A stretch of 64,000 nucleotides of DNA from Saccharopolyspora soli (GTDB lineage Bacteria > Actinomycetota > Actinomycetes > Mycobacteriales > Pseudonocardiaceae), in NCBI RefSeq assembly GCF_022678645.1, contig NZ_JALBWV010000004.1, forward strand, positions 1-64,000, given 5' to 3'. The position numbers were made by a program, and so were the translations under genes. Under the pieces are notes generated by a model that saw only the letters and a program-made list of their open reading frames with translations, ran no database searches and was not told where the DNA came from. Of the stretch, positions 1 through 8,353 are shown piece after piece; position 1 is the first letter of the stretch; each line of letters opens with the position of its first letter.

Positions 1-380
1 ATACCCAACACAAACACGAAATACAACGCCAACAACCCATAATCCACAGCATTGGCATCGAGAAGCTGACCCTGGGCTAGCTGCACCGCCACCCCACCTC
101 CAGATCCAACAAATTCCAACGACAACCACCACACTTGCGACCGCAGCCGGACAGTACCGCACAGCACGCCGGACCACAGCAGGCCGATATCAATTCGTTG
201 GATCCCGACTCTAAATCGATCAGGCGAGTGCCGCCGAGCAGCGCCGCCCGACCCGGTCGCCACAGCGACCTATCCAGGGCATGCAGGGCCATGCGAGTGA
301 TATGCGCAAATCCGCTCCCCGACAACAGAATGTGACGGTATCGTCACTGTAGGCACATGCGCAGCCACTGGGGAGGAGCT
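1..380. other. Left-edge segment with no recognised gene
   Basis: Six-frame reading shows only short open stretches and no recognisable family. The first 60 bases are visibly less GC-rich than the rest. A plus-strand frame open from base 2 to about 214 and another from base 3 to about 80 could be the tail of a gene starting outside the window, but neither resembles a family I know. The only structured element is the palindrome at 332-347. Confidence 0.4.
332..347. promoter_or_regulatory. Palindrome GTGACG-GTAT-CGTCAC, possible operator
   Basis: A perfect 6-bp inverted repeat with a 4-base centre lies 33 bases before the GTG of the small ORF at 381. Its size and position fit a repressor operator, for example of TetR type. 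The regulator is unknown; the TetR gene at 583-1134 has a different palindrome of its own. Confidence 0.4.
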
Positions 381-572
381 GTGAACGCCCGGATCGACTT
401 GGCGATCATCGCCGGACTCGCGGAAAGCCCGAACGACCGGACCACGAAAGACGCAGAAACCACGCGCCGACAGCAGGACGGGTTCCTGCAGCATCTCGCC
501 TGGCTGCTGACCCCGGGAGCGACCGTGCGGCTGCGGCCGTGCGGCTGCGAGGCCGAATCGGACGGCCGCTGA
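381..572 (+). CDS. Small hypothetical protein (63 aa)
   Basis: Short ORF starting at GTG 381 just after a strong purine-rich ribosome-binding stretch (GGGGAGGAG). The palindrome at 332-347 lies upstream, which together makes it more credible than the other short frames here. The product is hydrophilic, with a charged middle and a Cys-Gly-Cys near the C-terminus. There is no recognisable domain, signal or membrane segment. It ends 10 bases before the convergent TetR gene. It could still be a chance ORF. Confidence 0.35.
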   Translation: MNARIDLAIIAGLAESPNDRTTKDAETTRRQQDGFLQHLAWLLTPGATVRLRPCGCEAESDGR

Positions 573-582
573 CGCGAATCCG

Positions 583-1134
583 TTAAGCGCCAACACCTTT
601 CAGCAGCGTGTCGATGACGCGCGCGGCCATTACGTCGGTGTCAGCACCGGCCTTGCCCGCTTCGGCGGCTTCGTGGATCAGCGCGTAGTAGACCCGGCGC
701 ACCCACTCCACGTCGACGTCCTCGCGCAGCACACCGGCTTCCTTGGCGCGGCTGATCAGTCGGATGCAACTCTGCCGCACCTCGTCGTGGATGCGCTCGA
801 CGTCTCCGGTGCCCGACCGGCTCATCGCGAATCCCCAGCCGACCTTGACGCGCAACACGTTCGCGGTCACCTGGTGCAGCGCCACCAGTGGCGGAGCGAT
901 GTCGGGCCGCGCGGCCTCGACCGCGTCGCGGAACTGCTCGGCCGCCCAGGCGGTCATCGCCTCCACCAGCGCATCACGGCTGGCGAAGCGCCGGTGCACT
1001 GTCGTGCGGGCGACTCCGGCGACCTTGGCGATCTGTTCCATCGATGCCGCCGGGTGTTCGCGGAGCACGCGCTCGGCGGCTTCCAGGATCGCTTGCACCG
1101 TTCGTTCGGAGTCCGCGCGCATTGCTCGTGTCAC
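583..1134 (-). CDS. TetR/AcrR family transcriptional repressor
   Basis: 183-aa one-domain regulator. An N-terminal helix-turn-helix lies at about residues 32-50 (MEQIAKVAGVARTTVHRRF), followed by an all-helical ligand-binding region without an obvious ligand signature. I chose GTG 1134 because GGGAGG precedes it by four bases; the internal ATG at 1122 lies too far from that site. The gene is divergent from the SDR oxidoreductase at 1256, and the space between them contains a perfect 18-bp palindrome. The simplest reading is autoregulation plus repression of the SDR gene, relieved by a small-molecule substrate. That role is inferred. Confidence 0.85.
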   Translation of the reverse strand: MTRAMRADSERTVQAILEAAERVLREHPAASMEQIAKVAGVARTTVHRRFASRDALVEAMTAWAAEQFRDAVEAARPDIAPPLVALHQVTANVLRVKVGWGFAMSRSGTGDVERIHDEVRQSCIRLISRAKEAGVLREDVDVEWVRRVYYALIHEAAEAGKAGADTDVMAARVIDTLLKGVGA

Positions 1135-1189
1135 AGCACCTCCCACGCCCGACGAAAGACTACAGCACAGTTCCATCTTCAGATAAAGT

Positions 1190-1207
1190 TGCAACATTAA
1201 TGTTGCA
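1190..1207. promoter_or_regulatory. Perfect 18-bp palindrome, TetR operator candidate
   Basis: TGCAACATTAATGTTGCA is fully self-complementary and AT-rich against a GC-rich background. It sits in the middle of the 121-base gap between the divergent TetR and SDR genes. Its length and position are typical of TetR-family operators controlling both directions. Confidence 0.75.
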
Positions 1208-1255
1208 TGTATATCGTCTGGTGCATCGCAAGGGACGCAACAAAGGAGCCACGCT

Positions 1256-2038
1256 GTGGATCTGCAACTGACCGGAAAGACCGCCCTCGTGACCGGAGCC
1301 AGTCGCGGCATCGGGCTGGCGATCGCGTCGGCGCTGATCACCGAAGGCATGCGGGTGGTCGGGGCAGCACGCACCATCTCGCCGGAGCTCAAGGCGACCG
1401 GCGCGATCGGCATCCCAGCCGATCTGTCCACACCGGACGGACCGGCTGCCCTCGTCGAACAAGCCCGCACCGCCGTGGGCGAACTCGACCTGCTGATCAA
1501 CAACGTCGGCGGCGGTGACGGTGGACTGGTCGCCGAATTCGCCGACCTCACCGAGGACAACTGGCAGCAGACCTTCGAACTGAACTTCTTCAGCGCGATC
1601 CGCACCACCCGCGCGGCACTACCGAGCCTGCTGCGCCGCCAAGGCGGGATCATCAACATCTCCTCGATCGGCGCCCGAGTTCCGAACTCCGGCCCGATGC
1701 CCTACACCACCGCCAAGGCAGCGCTGACCGCCTTCAGCAAGGCACTAGCCGCGGAAGTCGGACCAAAAGGCGTGCGGGTCAACACCGTCTCCCCCGGCCC
1801 GGTGCACACGGCCCTGTGGAATGCACCGGACGGGCACGGAGCCGCACTGGCCGAATCGCTCGGCGTGCCACTCGACGTGCTGCTCGCCCAACTTCCCGCC
1901 GAAGCTGGCATGACCACCGGCCGACTCATCGAGCCCGCGGAAGTAGCCGCCCTGGTCGCCTTCCTCGCCTCACCACACGCGGCGAGCACCGCAGGCGCCG
2001 ACCACCTCATCGACGCCAACGCAACCAAAACCGCCTGA
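1256..2038 (+). CDS. SDR family NAD(P)-dependent oxidoreductase
   Basis: 260-aa classical short-chain dehydrogenase/reductase. Visible motifs are the cofactor loop TGASRGIG (residues 13-20), the NNVG segment, the catalytic Ser at about 137, and YTTAK with Tyr about 150 and Lys about 154. The start is GTG with AAAGGAG upstream. The substrate cannot be read from the sequence. Its divergent TetR neighbour and shared palindrome suggest induction by a small carbonyl or alcohol compound. The gene ends in the repeat cluster that separates it from nucS. Confidence 0.9.
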   Translation: MDLQLTGKTALVTGASRGIGLAIASALITEGMRVVGAARTISPELKATGAIGIPADLSTPDGPAALVEQARTAVGELDLLINNVGGGDGGLVAEFADLTEDNWQQTFELNFFSAIRTTRAALPSLLRRQGGIINISSIGARVPNSGPMPYTTAKAALTAFSKALAAEVGPKGVRVNTVSPGPVHTALWNAPDGHGAALAESLGVPLDVLLAQLPAEAGMTTGRLIEPAEVAALVAFLASPHAASTAGADHLIDANATKTA

Positions 2039-2046
2039 CGGATGCG

Positions 2047-2198
2047 AGCAAGGGAACCTTCCTGCCACCGCCCACACGCAGTCGGGCGCCCGCACGCCGA
2101 TCGGAGAACGGGAACCTTCCGGTCCGCTGAGCGCGCAGCGGCACCGCACTGACCGCAGCAAGGGAACCTTCCTGTCACTCAACGGCCGGAAGGTTCCC
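2047..2198. repeat. GGGAACCTTCC repeat cluster between convergent SDR and nucS
   Basis: Three forward copies of the dispersed element lie here. The core at 2052-2067 has one change (CCTGCCA), the copy at 2110-2120 keeps only the left 11 bases, and the core at 2162-2177 is perfect. An inverted partial copy at 2188-2198 (GGAAGGTTCCC) pairs with the third to make an 11-bp stem with a 15-base loop. Its place between two gene 3' ends suggests a bidirectional terminator or mRNA-end structure. Confidence 0.85.
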
Positions 2199-2318
2199 GT
2201 GCGGTTGGAAGGCGCTAGAAAAACGACAGGTGCGCCAGCACCCGAGCTGCTCACCAGGCGGCTGGTCGACGATGCCGCCACCTACAGCCGGGTACGAACA
2301 CCTCGAATCGGGCGTCGA

Positions 2319-2978
2319 TCAGAACAGTCGGTACTCGTCCGATTCGATGCCGCGCAGCTTGTCGTAGTCCAGGACCACACATCGGATCCCGCGGTCTTCG
2401 GCCAGGGTGCGGGCCTGCGGCCGGATCTGCTGCGCGGCGAACACCCCGGCTACCGGTGCCAGCAGCGGGTCGCGGTTGAGCAGTTCGAGGTAGCGGGTCA
2501 ACTGCTCGACACCGTCGATCTCGCCGCGCCGCTTGATTTCGACCGCCACGCTCGCGCCTCCCGCGTCGCGGCACATCAGGTCCACCGGACCGATCGCGGT
2601 CGGGTACTCGCGACGCACCAGCGACCAACCGTCGCCGAGGGTCGTGACGTGCTCGGCGAGCAACTCCTGCAGATGCGCCTCCACACCGTCCTTGACCAGG
2701 CCCGGCTCGACCCCCAGCTCGTGCTTGGAGTCGTGCAGCACCTCCTCGACGGTGATCACCAGCTTCTCACCGGCCTTGTTCTGCACCGTCCACACGCCCG
2801 GATCCTCGATCAGCCAGCACGGCGGGCTCATCCAGTTCAACGGCTTGTAGGCCCGGTCGTCGGAGTGCACCGACACCGATCCGTCGGCTTTCACCAGCAG
2901 CAGGCGCTGCGCCATGGGCAGGTGCGCGGTGAGTCGGCCGACGTAGTCCACCTTGCAGCGGGCAATGACGAGTCGCAC
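2319..2978 (-). CDS. nucS: NucS/EndoMS mismatch-specific endonuclease
   Basis: 219-aa nuclease of the archaeal/actinobacterial NucS family, which cuts both strands at mismatches and replaces MutS-MutL in most actinobacteria. The N-terminal DNA-binding part contains the highly conserved stretch around [13 protein letters not shown]. The C-terminal RecB-like nuclease domain shows [10 protein letters not shown] and [18 protein letters not shown], with the acidic and Lys metal-site residues present. I chose GTG 2978 because the family begins with (M)RLVIA. The C-terminus ends in YRLF, resembling the sliding-clamp motif known for the family. In mycobacteria nucS also lies near the atp-murA region, so the context fits. 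Confidence 0.95.
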   Translation of the reverse strand: MRLVIARCKVDYVGRLTAHLPMAQRLLLVKADGSVSVHSDDRAYKPLNWMSPPCWLIEDPGVWTVQNKAGEKLVITVEEVLHDSKHELGVEPGLVKDGVEAHLQELLAEHVTTLGDGWSLVRREYPTAIGPVDLMCRDAGGASVAVEIKRRGEIDGVEQLTRYLELLNRDPLLAPVAGVFAAQQIRPQARTLAEDRGIRCVVLDYDKLRGIESDEYRLF

Positions 2979-3099
2979 CCGGCACAGAGTACGGGCGTCG
3001 ATCGAGAAGTCGAGCACCCCCGTGGCGCACCGGCCGAGATCACCGGTTCGGACACCTCGGACCTCGATCTTCCCGCTCATCGAGTTACCGTTACGCCCC

Positions 3100-4512
3100 G
3101 TGTCATTCGCCCGAACCTTGCTTCGCGTCAAGCCCGCCGAGCAACTCGCCGACGAAGGCTCGCACACCCAACTGCGCCGGACCCTCGGCCTGGTGCCGCT
3201 GGTGGCGCTGTCGGTCGGCGCGACGCTCGGCACCGGGATCTTCGTGGTGCTCGCCGAAGCGGCACCGGCAGCTGGTCCCGCCGTGGTCGTCTCGTTCGTG
3301 CTGGCCGGGGTGGCCGCGCTCTGCTCCGCGCTGTCCTACGCGGAGCTCGCGGGCAGCGTGCCGGTGTCCGGTTCGGCCTATTCCTACGCTTACGCCACGC
3401 TCGGCGAGCTGGTCGCCTGGATCTGCGGCTGGTGCCTGCTGCTGGAGTACGGGGTGTCGGTCGCCGCGGTCGCGGTCGGGTGGGGCGGTTACCTGAACGA
3501 ATTCCTGCAAGGCACCATCGGCGCCACCATCCCGGACGCCTTCGCGGCGCCGCCCGGCGACGGCGGAATGATCAACTTCCCGGCAGCGCTGATCGTGCTG
3601 CTCGCCATGGGCGTGCTGCTGCTGGGCGTGCGGGAGAGCGCGCGAGCTACCACGATCACCACACTGCTCAAGATCGCCGTGCTGGTGTTCTTCTTCGCCG
3701 TGGCGATCACCGCGTTCCGCTCGCAGAACATGACCCCGTTCGCCCCGGCGGGCTTCGCTGGCATCTCGGTTGGCGCCTCCGCGGTGTTCTTCTCGTTCAT
3801 CGGCTTCGACGCGGCCTCCACCGCAGGTGAGGAAGCCTGCAACCCGTCCCGTGACCTCCCGCGCGCGATCATCCTGTCGCTGGGCATCGTCACCGCCGTC
3901 TACGTGTTGGTCGCCTTCGCCGCAGTCGGTGCGGTCGGCGTCGGCGTGCTCGGCGAATCCGATGCGTCGCTGGCCACCGCGCTGCGCATCGTGACCGGCC
4001 AGGGCTGGTCTTCGGTGGTGCTCGCGTTCGGTGCCGTGATCGCCATCGCCTCGGTGGTGCTCACCGTCCTGTACGGGCAGACCCGGATCCTGGTGTCGAT
4101 GTCCCGCGACGGGCTGATGCCCGGCATGTTGTCCCAGGTGAACCGGCGTGCCGTACCGGCTCGCAACACGCTGGTGGTCGGCATCGTGGTGGCGTTGCTC
4201 GCCGCCGTGGTGCCGCTCGACCAGCTCGCCGAGGCGACCAGCATCGGCACCCTGGTCGCCTTCGGGCTGGTCAACATCGGTGTGCTGGTGCTGCGCCGCA
4301 CCCGGCCCGAACTGCCGCGCAGCTTCCGCACTCCGCTGATGCCGTTGGTGCCGCTGCTCGGCTTGGCCCTGTGCGTGTACCTGATCGTCGGCCTCGACGC
4401 GATCACCTGGCTGACCTTCGCGATCTGGACCGTGGTCGGCCTCGTCGTGTACTTCGGCTACGGCCGCCGCAGATCCAAGCTCAACCACCCCCAAACCGAG
4501 CCGACGAAGTGA
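3100..4512 (+). CDS. APC superfamily amino acid permease
   Basis: 470-aa integral membrane protein with about 12 hydrophobic segments. The APC signature is near the N-terminus ([20 protein letters not shown]), where the glycine-rich unwound helix 1 binds the substrate backbone. It looks most like the cationic amino acid transporter (CAT/YfnA) branch, but I cannot assign a substrate. I chose GTG 3100; no strong ribosome-binding site is visible, so the true start could differ by a few codons. It is divergent from nucS (121-base gap) and converges with the glucosidase with a 4-base gap. Confidence 0.85.
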   Translation: MSFARTLLRVKPAEQLADEGSHTQLRRTLGLVPLVALSVGATLGTGIFVVLAEAAPAAGPAVVVSFVLAGVAALCSALSYAELAGSVPVSGSAYSYAYATLGELVAWICGWCLLLEYGVSVAAVAVGWGGYLNEFLQGTIGATIPDAFAAPPGDGGMINFPAALIVLLAMGVLLLGVRESARATTITTLLKIAVLVFFFAVAITAFRSQNMTPFAPAGFAGISVGASAVFFSFIGFDAASTAGEEACNPSRDLPRAIILSLGIVTAVYVLVAFAAVGAVGVGVLGESDASLATALRIVTGQGWSSVVLAFGAVIAIASVVLTVLYGQTRILVSMSRDGLMPGMLSQVNRRAVPARNTLVVGIVVALLAAVVPLDQLAEATSIGTLVAFGLVNIGVLVLRRTRPELPRSFRTPLMPLVPLLGLALCVYLIVGLDAITWLTFAIWTVVGLVVYFGYGRRRSKLNHPQTEPTK

Positions 4513-4516
4513 GCGG

Positions 4517-6148
4517 TCAGCGCGGACGCAGCCAGGCGGTCGTGTTGGCAGGAAGAGTGCTCGTTTCCAGCGGGACGCTCGACAGCAGGACTTCGCCGTC
4601 CGGGAGTGGGATGGCGGTGGCGCCGGTGTTGACCAGGACGAGGATGCTGTCCGCCCGGCGGAACGCCAGCACGTCCCCGATGTTGTACTGGTCGTCCCAG
4701 CGGAATGTCTCGTCGCCGCCGAACTCCCGGCGGACGCGCAACGCCGTTCGGTAGAGCTCCAACATCGAGTCGGGGTCATCCCGCTGCACTTCGACCGCGT
4801 ACTCGCCCCAGTCGGCGGGTTGCGGCAGCCAAGGTGCCGCGCTGCTGAAACCGAAGGCCACCCCGGTCCTCGTCCACGGCAGCGGCACCCGGCAACCGTC
4901 GCGGCCCTTCTCCTTGTGCTGGGAGCGCACCCACTTCGGGTCTTGCAAGACCCCCGCGGGTAGGTCCGCGACCTCCGGCAGCCCCAATTCCTCGCCCTGG
5001 TAGAGGTATGCGGAACCGGGCAGCGCCAGCGCGAACAAGATCGCCGCGCGAGCCCGCCGGGTGCCCAGCTCAAGATCGGTCGACGGTTCGGTGCCGTTGG
5101 TGGCCAACCAGACCCGCAGGTCGACGTCGTCCGGCAGCCCCAGCGCCGACACCTGTCGCACCACGTCGTGGTTGGCCAGCACCCAGGTCGCGACCGTCCC
5201 CACCGAGCGCGCCCCGGCGATCGACTCCGCCACGATCCGCCGATACTCGGCGGCATTCCAGCGAACCCGCAGGAACTCGAAGTTGAACGCCTGCTGCAGC
5301 TCGCCCGGCCGGATGTAGCGGACCCGCCGGTCACCGCGCACCCACGCCTCGGCGACCCCGATCAGCGGCGGATCGAACTCGTGGAACACCCGGTTCCACT
5401 CCCGGTACACGTCGTGCACCTCGGGCCGATCCAGGAACGGGTGGTCGGGGTTGGCGGCGAAGTCGTCCAGCCCGCTGCTGCCTTCCCCGCCGACCACGTC
5501 GCGCAACGGCTCGCGCAGGTCTTTGATCAGGGCCGCGGCCACGTCGATCCGGAAACCGTCGACACCACGACGCCCCCAGAAGCGCAGGATGTCCAGGAAT
5601 TCCGCGCGCACCTCGGGGTTTTCCCAGTTGAGGTCGGGTTGTTCCGGGGTGAACAGGTGCAGGTACCACTGGCCGTCCGCCACCCTGTGCCAGGCACGGC
5701 CGCCGAAGCGGGATTCCCAGTTGCTCGGCGGGTTTTCACCGGCTGGTCCCTTGCCGTCGCGGAAGATGTAGCGATCGCGCGCCGGGGAACCGGGTTCGGC
5801 GGCCAGCGCCCGTTGGAACCACTCGTGCCGGTCGGAGGTGTGGTTCGGGACGATGTCGATCAGCACCCGGATGCCGCGCTCGTGCGCGGCGGCCAGCATT
5901 CGGTCGAAGTCTCGCAGGGTGCCCAGCGCGGGGTCGATGTCGCGGTGGTCGGTGATGTCGTAACCGCCGTCGAGCCAGCGCGACCGGTAGCACGGAGTCA
6001 GCCAGATCGCGTCCACGCCCAGCCAGGCCAAGTAGTCCATCTTGGACGTTATTCCGGGGAGATCGCCGATGCCGTCGGCGTTGGTGTCCGCGAAGCTGCG
6101 GGGGTAGATCTGATAGGTGACCGCGCTTCGCCACCAGGTCTCTGGCAC
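4517..6148 (-). CDS. GH13 alpha-glucosidase (oligo-1,6-glucosidase type)
   Basis: 543-aa retaining glycoside hydrolase acting on alpha-glucosidic bonds, with no signal peptide, so cytoplasmic. GH13 regions in order are DIVPNHTSD near the N-terminal third, GFRIDVA with the nucleophile Asp about 202, GVAEAW with the acid/base Glu, and ANHDV with the third catalytic Asp. Length and the YQIYPRSFADTNADGIGDLPG-like start match the alpha-glucosidase/oligo-1,6-glucosidase subfamily. The GTG start at 6148 follows GAGGAGGGAG. No sugar transporter or LacI regulator lies next to it, so it appears to act alone. Confidence 0.92.
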   Translation of the reverse strand: MPETWWRSAVTYQIYPRSFADTNADGIGDLPGITSKMDYLAWLGVDAIWLTPCYRSRWLDGGYDITDHRDIDPALGTLRDFDRMLAAAHERGIRVLIDIVPNHTSDRHEWFQRALAAEPGSPARDRYIFRDGKGPAGENPPSNWESRFGGRAWHRVADGQWYLHLFTPEQPDLNWENPEVRAEFLDILRFWGRRGVDGFRIDVAAALIKDLREPLRDVVGGEGSSGLDDFAANPDHPFLDRPEVHDVYREWNRVFHEFDPPLIGVAEAWVRGDRRVRYIRPGELQQAFNFEFLRVRWNAAEYRRIVAESIAGARSVGTVATWVLANHDVVRQVSALGLPDDVDLRVWLATNGTEPSTDLELGTRRARAAILFALALPGSAYLYQGEELGLPEVADLPAGVLQDPKWVRSQHKEKGRDGCRVPLPWTRTGVAFGFSSAAPWLPQPADWGEYAVEVQRDDPDSMLELYRTALRVRREFGGDETFRWDDQYNIGDVLAFRRADSILVLVNTGATAIPLPDGEVLLSSVPLETSTLPANTTAWLRPR

Positions 6149-6669
6149 GCTCCCTCCTCGGCTGGATGTCGGCGCGGCGCATCTCGACCTGCCCGGTTCT
6201 ATGTGGCCATCCCCGCGCTCGTCGAGTGTGCGGGCTGCGTTTCGGATGTCAAACCGGTCTTGCTCGCGCTTCGGAGGGCGTGTCCTCGATGCGGCCGTGC
6301 GGTGCTCGATCCGATCTGGAGTGGGCTCCTCGGGTTGCGCGGCCGGGTGGCGGGCTTGGCGTTTGCCGTTGCAGGGCTTGGATTTCGCACTCGGACGTGC
6401 ATGTTCACCTGATCAAGCGATCGAAAAAAGAATGCAAACAGTTGTTCGAGTACGGGATGATTGTGGCATGACTGCACTGACGAACACCCAGTACCCGACT
6501 GCGGAGACGCCACCGCAGTCGGCGGTGGCGTCGTGTTCCGAGGCCCTGCCATCCAAAACCGCGCGATCATCGAACAGCATCTCCGCCCCCCGCGCGGGTA
6601 TGCGAGCACGCCTGCGGCATGACCGGGCCGTGTCGACCGATCGTGCCCGGTGTCCGGCACCATGGCCGC
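6149..6669. other. 521-base intergenic region between divergent glucosidase and Nudix genes
   Basis: No convincing gene is found. It should hold the glucosidase promoter (minus) and the Nudix promoter (plus), but I see no clear -35/-10 pair. A short AT-richer stretch lies at about 6410-6470. The notable structure is the pair of overlapping hairpins at 6495-6532. Confidence 0.5.
6495..6532 (+). promoter_or_regulatory. Two overlapping, mutually exclusive hairpins upstream of Nudix gene
   Basis: CCGACTGCGG (6495-6504) pairs perfectly with CCGCAGTCGG (6513-6522). GACGCCACCGC (6506-6516) pairs perfectly with GCGGTGGCGTC (6522-6532). The two stems share bases, so only one can form at a time. No U-run follows, so a classical terminator is not indicated. 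A function as a leader switch is speculative. Confidence 0.4.
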
Positions 6670-7209
6670 ATGCAGCAGACGAGCAGCCGCGAGGTGTACG
6701 CCAACCCTTGGATGGTCGTTCGCGAGGACGGCATTCGCCGGGCCGACGGGTCCGAGGGGATCTACGGCGTCATCGACAAGCCGGATTACGCACTGGTTAT
6801 TCCGCTCGACGGCGATCGGCTTCACCTCGTCGAGCAGTTCCGCTACCCGCTGGACCTGCGGCGTTGGGAGTTTCCGCAGGGCACCGCGCCGAACCGGCTC
6901 GACGTCGAGCCAACCGAACTGGCCGCGCGGGAACTGCGGGAGGAAACCGGGCTGCGGGCCGCGAAGCTCGTCGAGATCGGCACCCTCGACGTGGCGCCTG
7001 GTATGTCCAGTCAGCGCGGCCGGGTGTTCCTGGCAACCGGTCTCACACCGGGCGAGCCAGCACGCGAGTTGGAGGAGCAGGACATGCGGACCGGCTGGTT
7101 CCCCAGGACCGAGTTCGAGAAGATGATCTCAGCAGCGGAGATCACCGATGCCCAGTCGATCGCCGCCTACACCCTGCTGCTCCTGCACGAACGCCGGAAT
7201 CCGGGCTGA
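6670..7209 (+). CDS. Nudix hydrolase (ADP-ribose pyrophosphatase-like)
   Basis: 179-aa protein with the Nudix helix RELREETGL and a preceding FPQG strand, as in NudF-type ADP-sugar pyrophosphatases that hydrolyse nucleoside diphosphates linked to another group. The metal-binding REUxEE part is intact. The left part of the Nudix box is shortened: the usual GE pair before it is missing, so the G-x5-E spacing is not canonical. I chose ATG 6670 because the longer in-frame extension upstream has no conserved character. The gene converges with the ABM gene with no gap. Confidence 0.85.
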   Translation: MQQTSSREVYANPWMVVREDGIRRADGSEGIYGVIDKPDYALVIPLDGDRLHLVEQFRYPLDLRRWEFPQGTAPNRLDVEPTELAARELREETGLRAAKLVEIGTLDVAPGMSSQRGRVFLATGLTPGEPARELEEQDMRTGWFPRTEFEKMISAAEITDAQSIAAYTLLLLHERRNPG

Positions 7210-7527
7210 TCACAGCCCGACGCCACCGAGCGTGGTCACATCAACGCGCTCCGGTGGCTTCGCCAGCATTCCGAGCACGCTTTCGATGCTGACGTCCCCA
7301 CCGGATTGCGCGGCCGCGGCCAGCGCGGCATCGGCGCTGGCTTCATCCGCCCACGCCTCGACCACTCGCACCGTGTCCGGGTCATCGGAATCCTGACTGA
7401 TGACGTAGAGCTCGCAGTCCGGCACCTCCCGCAGACCTTTGGCCACCTGCAACATCACGGCTGCGAGCTCGCCACCTTTGCCCGGCTTCGCGGTGAAGGC
7501 CATCAACCGGCCGTACTTCTCTGACAT
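7210..7527 (-). CDS. Antibiotic biosynthesis monooxygenase (ABM) domain protein
   Basis: 105-aa single-domain protein of the dimeric alpha/beta ABM fold, also called quinol monooxygenase-like. Visible features are the N-terminal strand GRLMAFTAKPG, the central CELYVISQDSDDPDTVRVVEAW core and a C-terminal helix. These proteins oxidise small aromatics without a cofactor or detoxify quinones; the substrate here is unknown. The ATG at 7527 is preferred over the longer upstream start, because the family normally begins just before the first strand. It lies 34 bases downstream of ehuA and could be its last operon gene. Confidence 0.75.
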   Translation of the reverse strand: MSEKYGRLMAFTAKPGKGGELAAVMLQVAKGLREVPDCELYVISQDSDDPDTVRVVEAWADEASADAALAAAAQSGGDVSIESVLGMLAKPPERVDVTTLGGVGL

Positions 7528-7561
7528 CGGCTGAACTCTAGCCGCCGCAGCCGACAACTCG

Positions 7562-8353
7562 TCAGGCTTCCTCCAACACCGACCGCAAGAATTTGCGCGT
7601 CCGCTCCTGCTCCGGCCTCTCGAACAACTCGTCGGGCGGTTTGTCCTCGATGATCTTGCCGCGGTCGAACATCAGCACCCGGTCCGAGACGTCGCGGGCG
7701 AACTTCATCGCATGCGTCACGCACAGCATCGTGATGTCGCTCGTGTTCGCGAGATCTCGCAGCACGTCGAGCACCTCGGCGGCCAGTTCGGGGTCCAGGG
7801 CCGAAGTGATCTCGTCGAGCAGCAGCACGTCCGGGCTCATCGCCAGCGCGCGGGCGATCGCCACGCGCTGCTGCTGGCCACCGGACAGCTGCGTCGGATA
7901 GGCATCGATCTTGTCGGCCAGGCCGACCATTTCCAGCAGTTCCCGTGCGCGTCGCTCGGCGTTCGCCGGGGACTGGCCGAGTACGTGGATCGGGGCTTCG
8001 GTGACATTGCGCAGCACCCGCATGTTAGGGAACAGGTTGAACTGCTGGAACACCATGCCGATTCGCTTCCGCACCGTCCGCAGGTGCTTCTCGTCGGCAA
8101 TCACCAGGCGCTCGCCTCGGCGCACGTGGGTCAGGCACTCGCCCCCGACGTGAATCCTGCCGCCGTCGACCCGTTCCAAGGTCATCAGCAACCGCAGGAT
8201 CGTCGTCTTGCCCGATCCGCTCGGCCCGATCAGGGTGACCCGCTCGCCCGGCTGGACCGCGAAGTCCAACTCGTCGAGGACCACGTTGTCGCCGAACCGC
8301 TTGATCACCCGGTCGAACCGGATCATGTGCTGGCCGTTCTCAGATCCCAACAC
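7562..8353 (-). CDS. ehuA: Ectoine/hydroxyectoine-type ABC transporter ATPase (EhuA-like)
   Basis: 263-aa ABC ATPase of the polar amino acid family. Walker A is GPSGSGKT, the Q-loop is QQFNLFP, the signature is LSGGQQQR and Walker B is LLLDEITSALD. It energises uptake through the two permeases encoded just upstream. The GTG start at 8353 has GGAGG ten bases before it and overlaps the ehuD 3' end by 14 bases; ATG 8326 is an alternative. The ehu assignment rests on gene order B-C-D-A and overall similarity. Another polar amino acid substrate is possible. Confidence 0.82.
   Translation of the reverse strand: MLGSENGQHMIRFDRVIKRFGDNVVLDELDFAVQPGERVTLIGPSGSGKTTILRLLMTLERVDGGRIHVGGECLTHVRRGERLVIADEKHLRTVRKRIGMVFQQFNLFPNMRVLRNVTEAPIHVLGQSPANAERRARELLEMVGLADKIDAYPTQLSGGQQQRVAIARALAMSPDVLLLDEITSALDPELAAEVLDVLRDLANTSDITMLCVTHAMKFARDVSDRVLMFDRGKIIEDKPPDELFERPEQERTRKFLRSVLEEA

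Noticed and set aside
2199-3830. 543-residue plus-strand open frame across nucS and the APC gene
   Set aside because: It runs antisense to nucS and out of frame with the permease, is rich in Arg, His and Gln with no domain, and reflects high-GC codon bias.
3103-5334. 743-residue minus-strand open frame across the permease and glucosidase
   Set aside because: It covers two well-supported genes in a wrong frame and has low-complexity composition.
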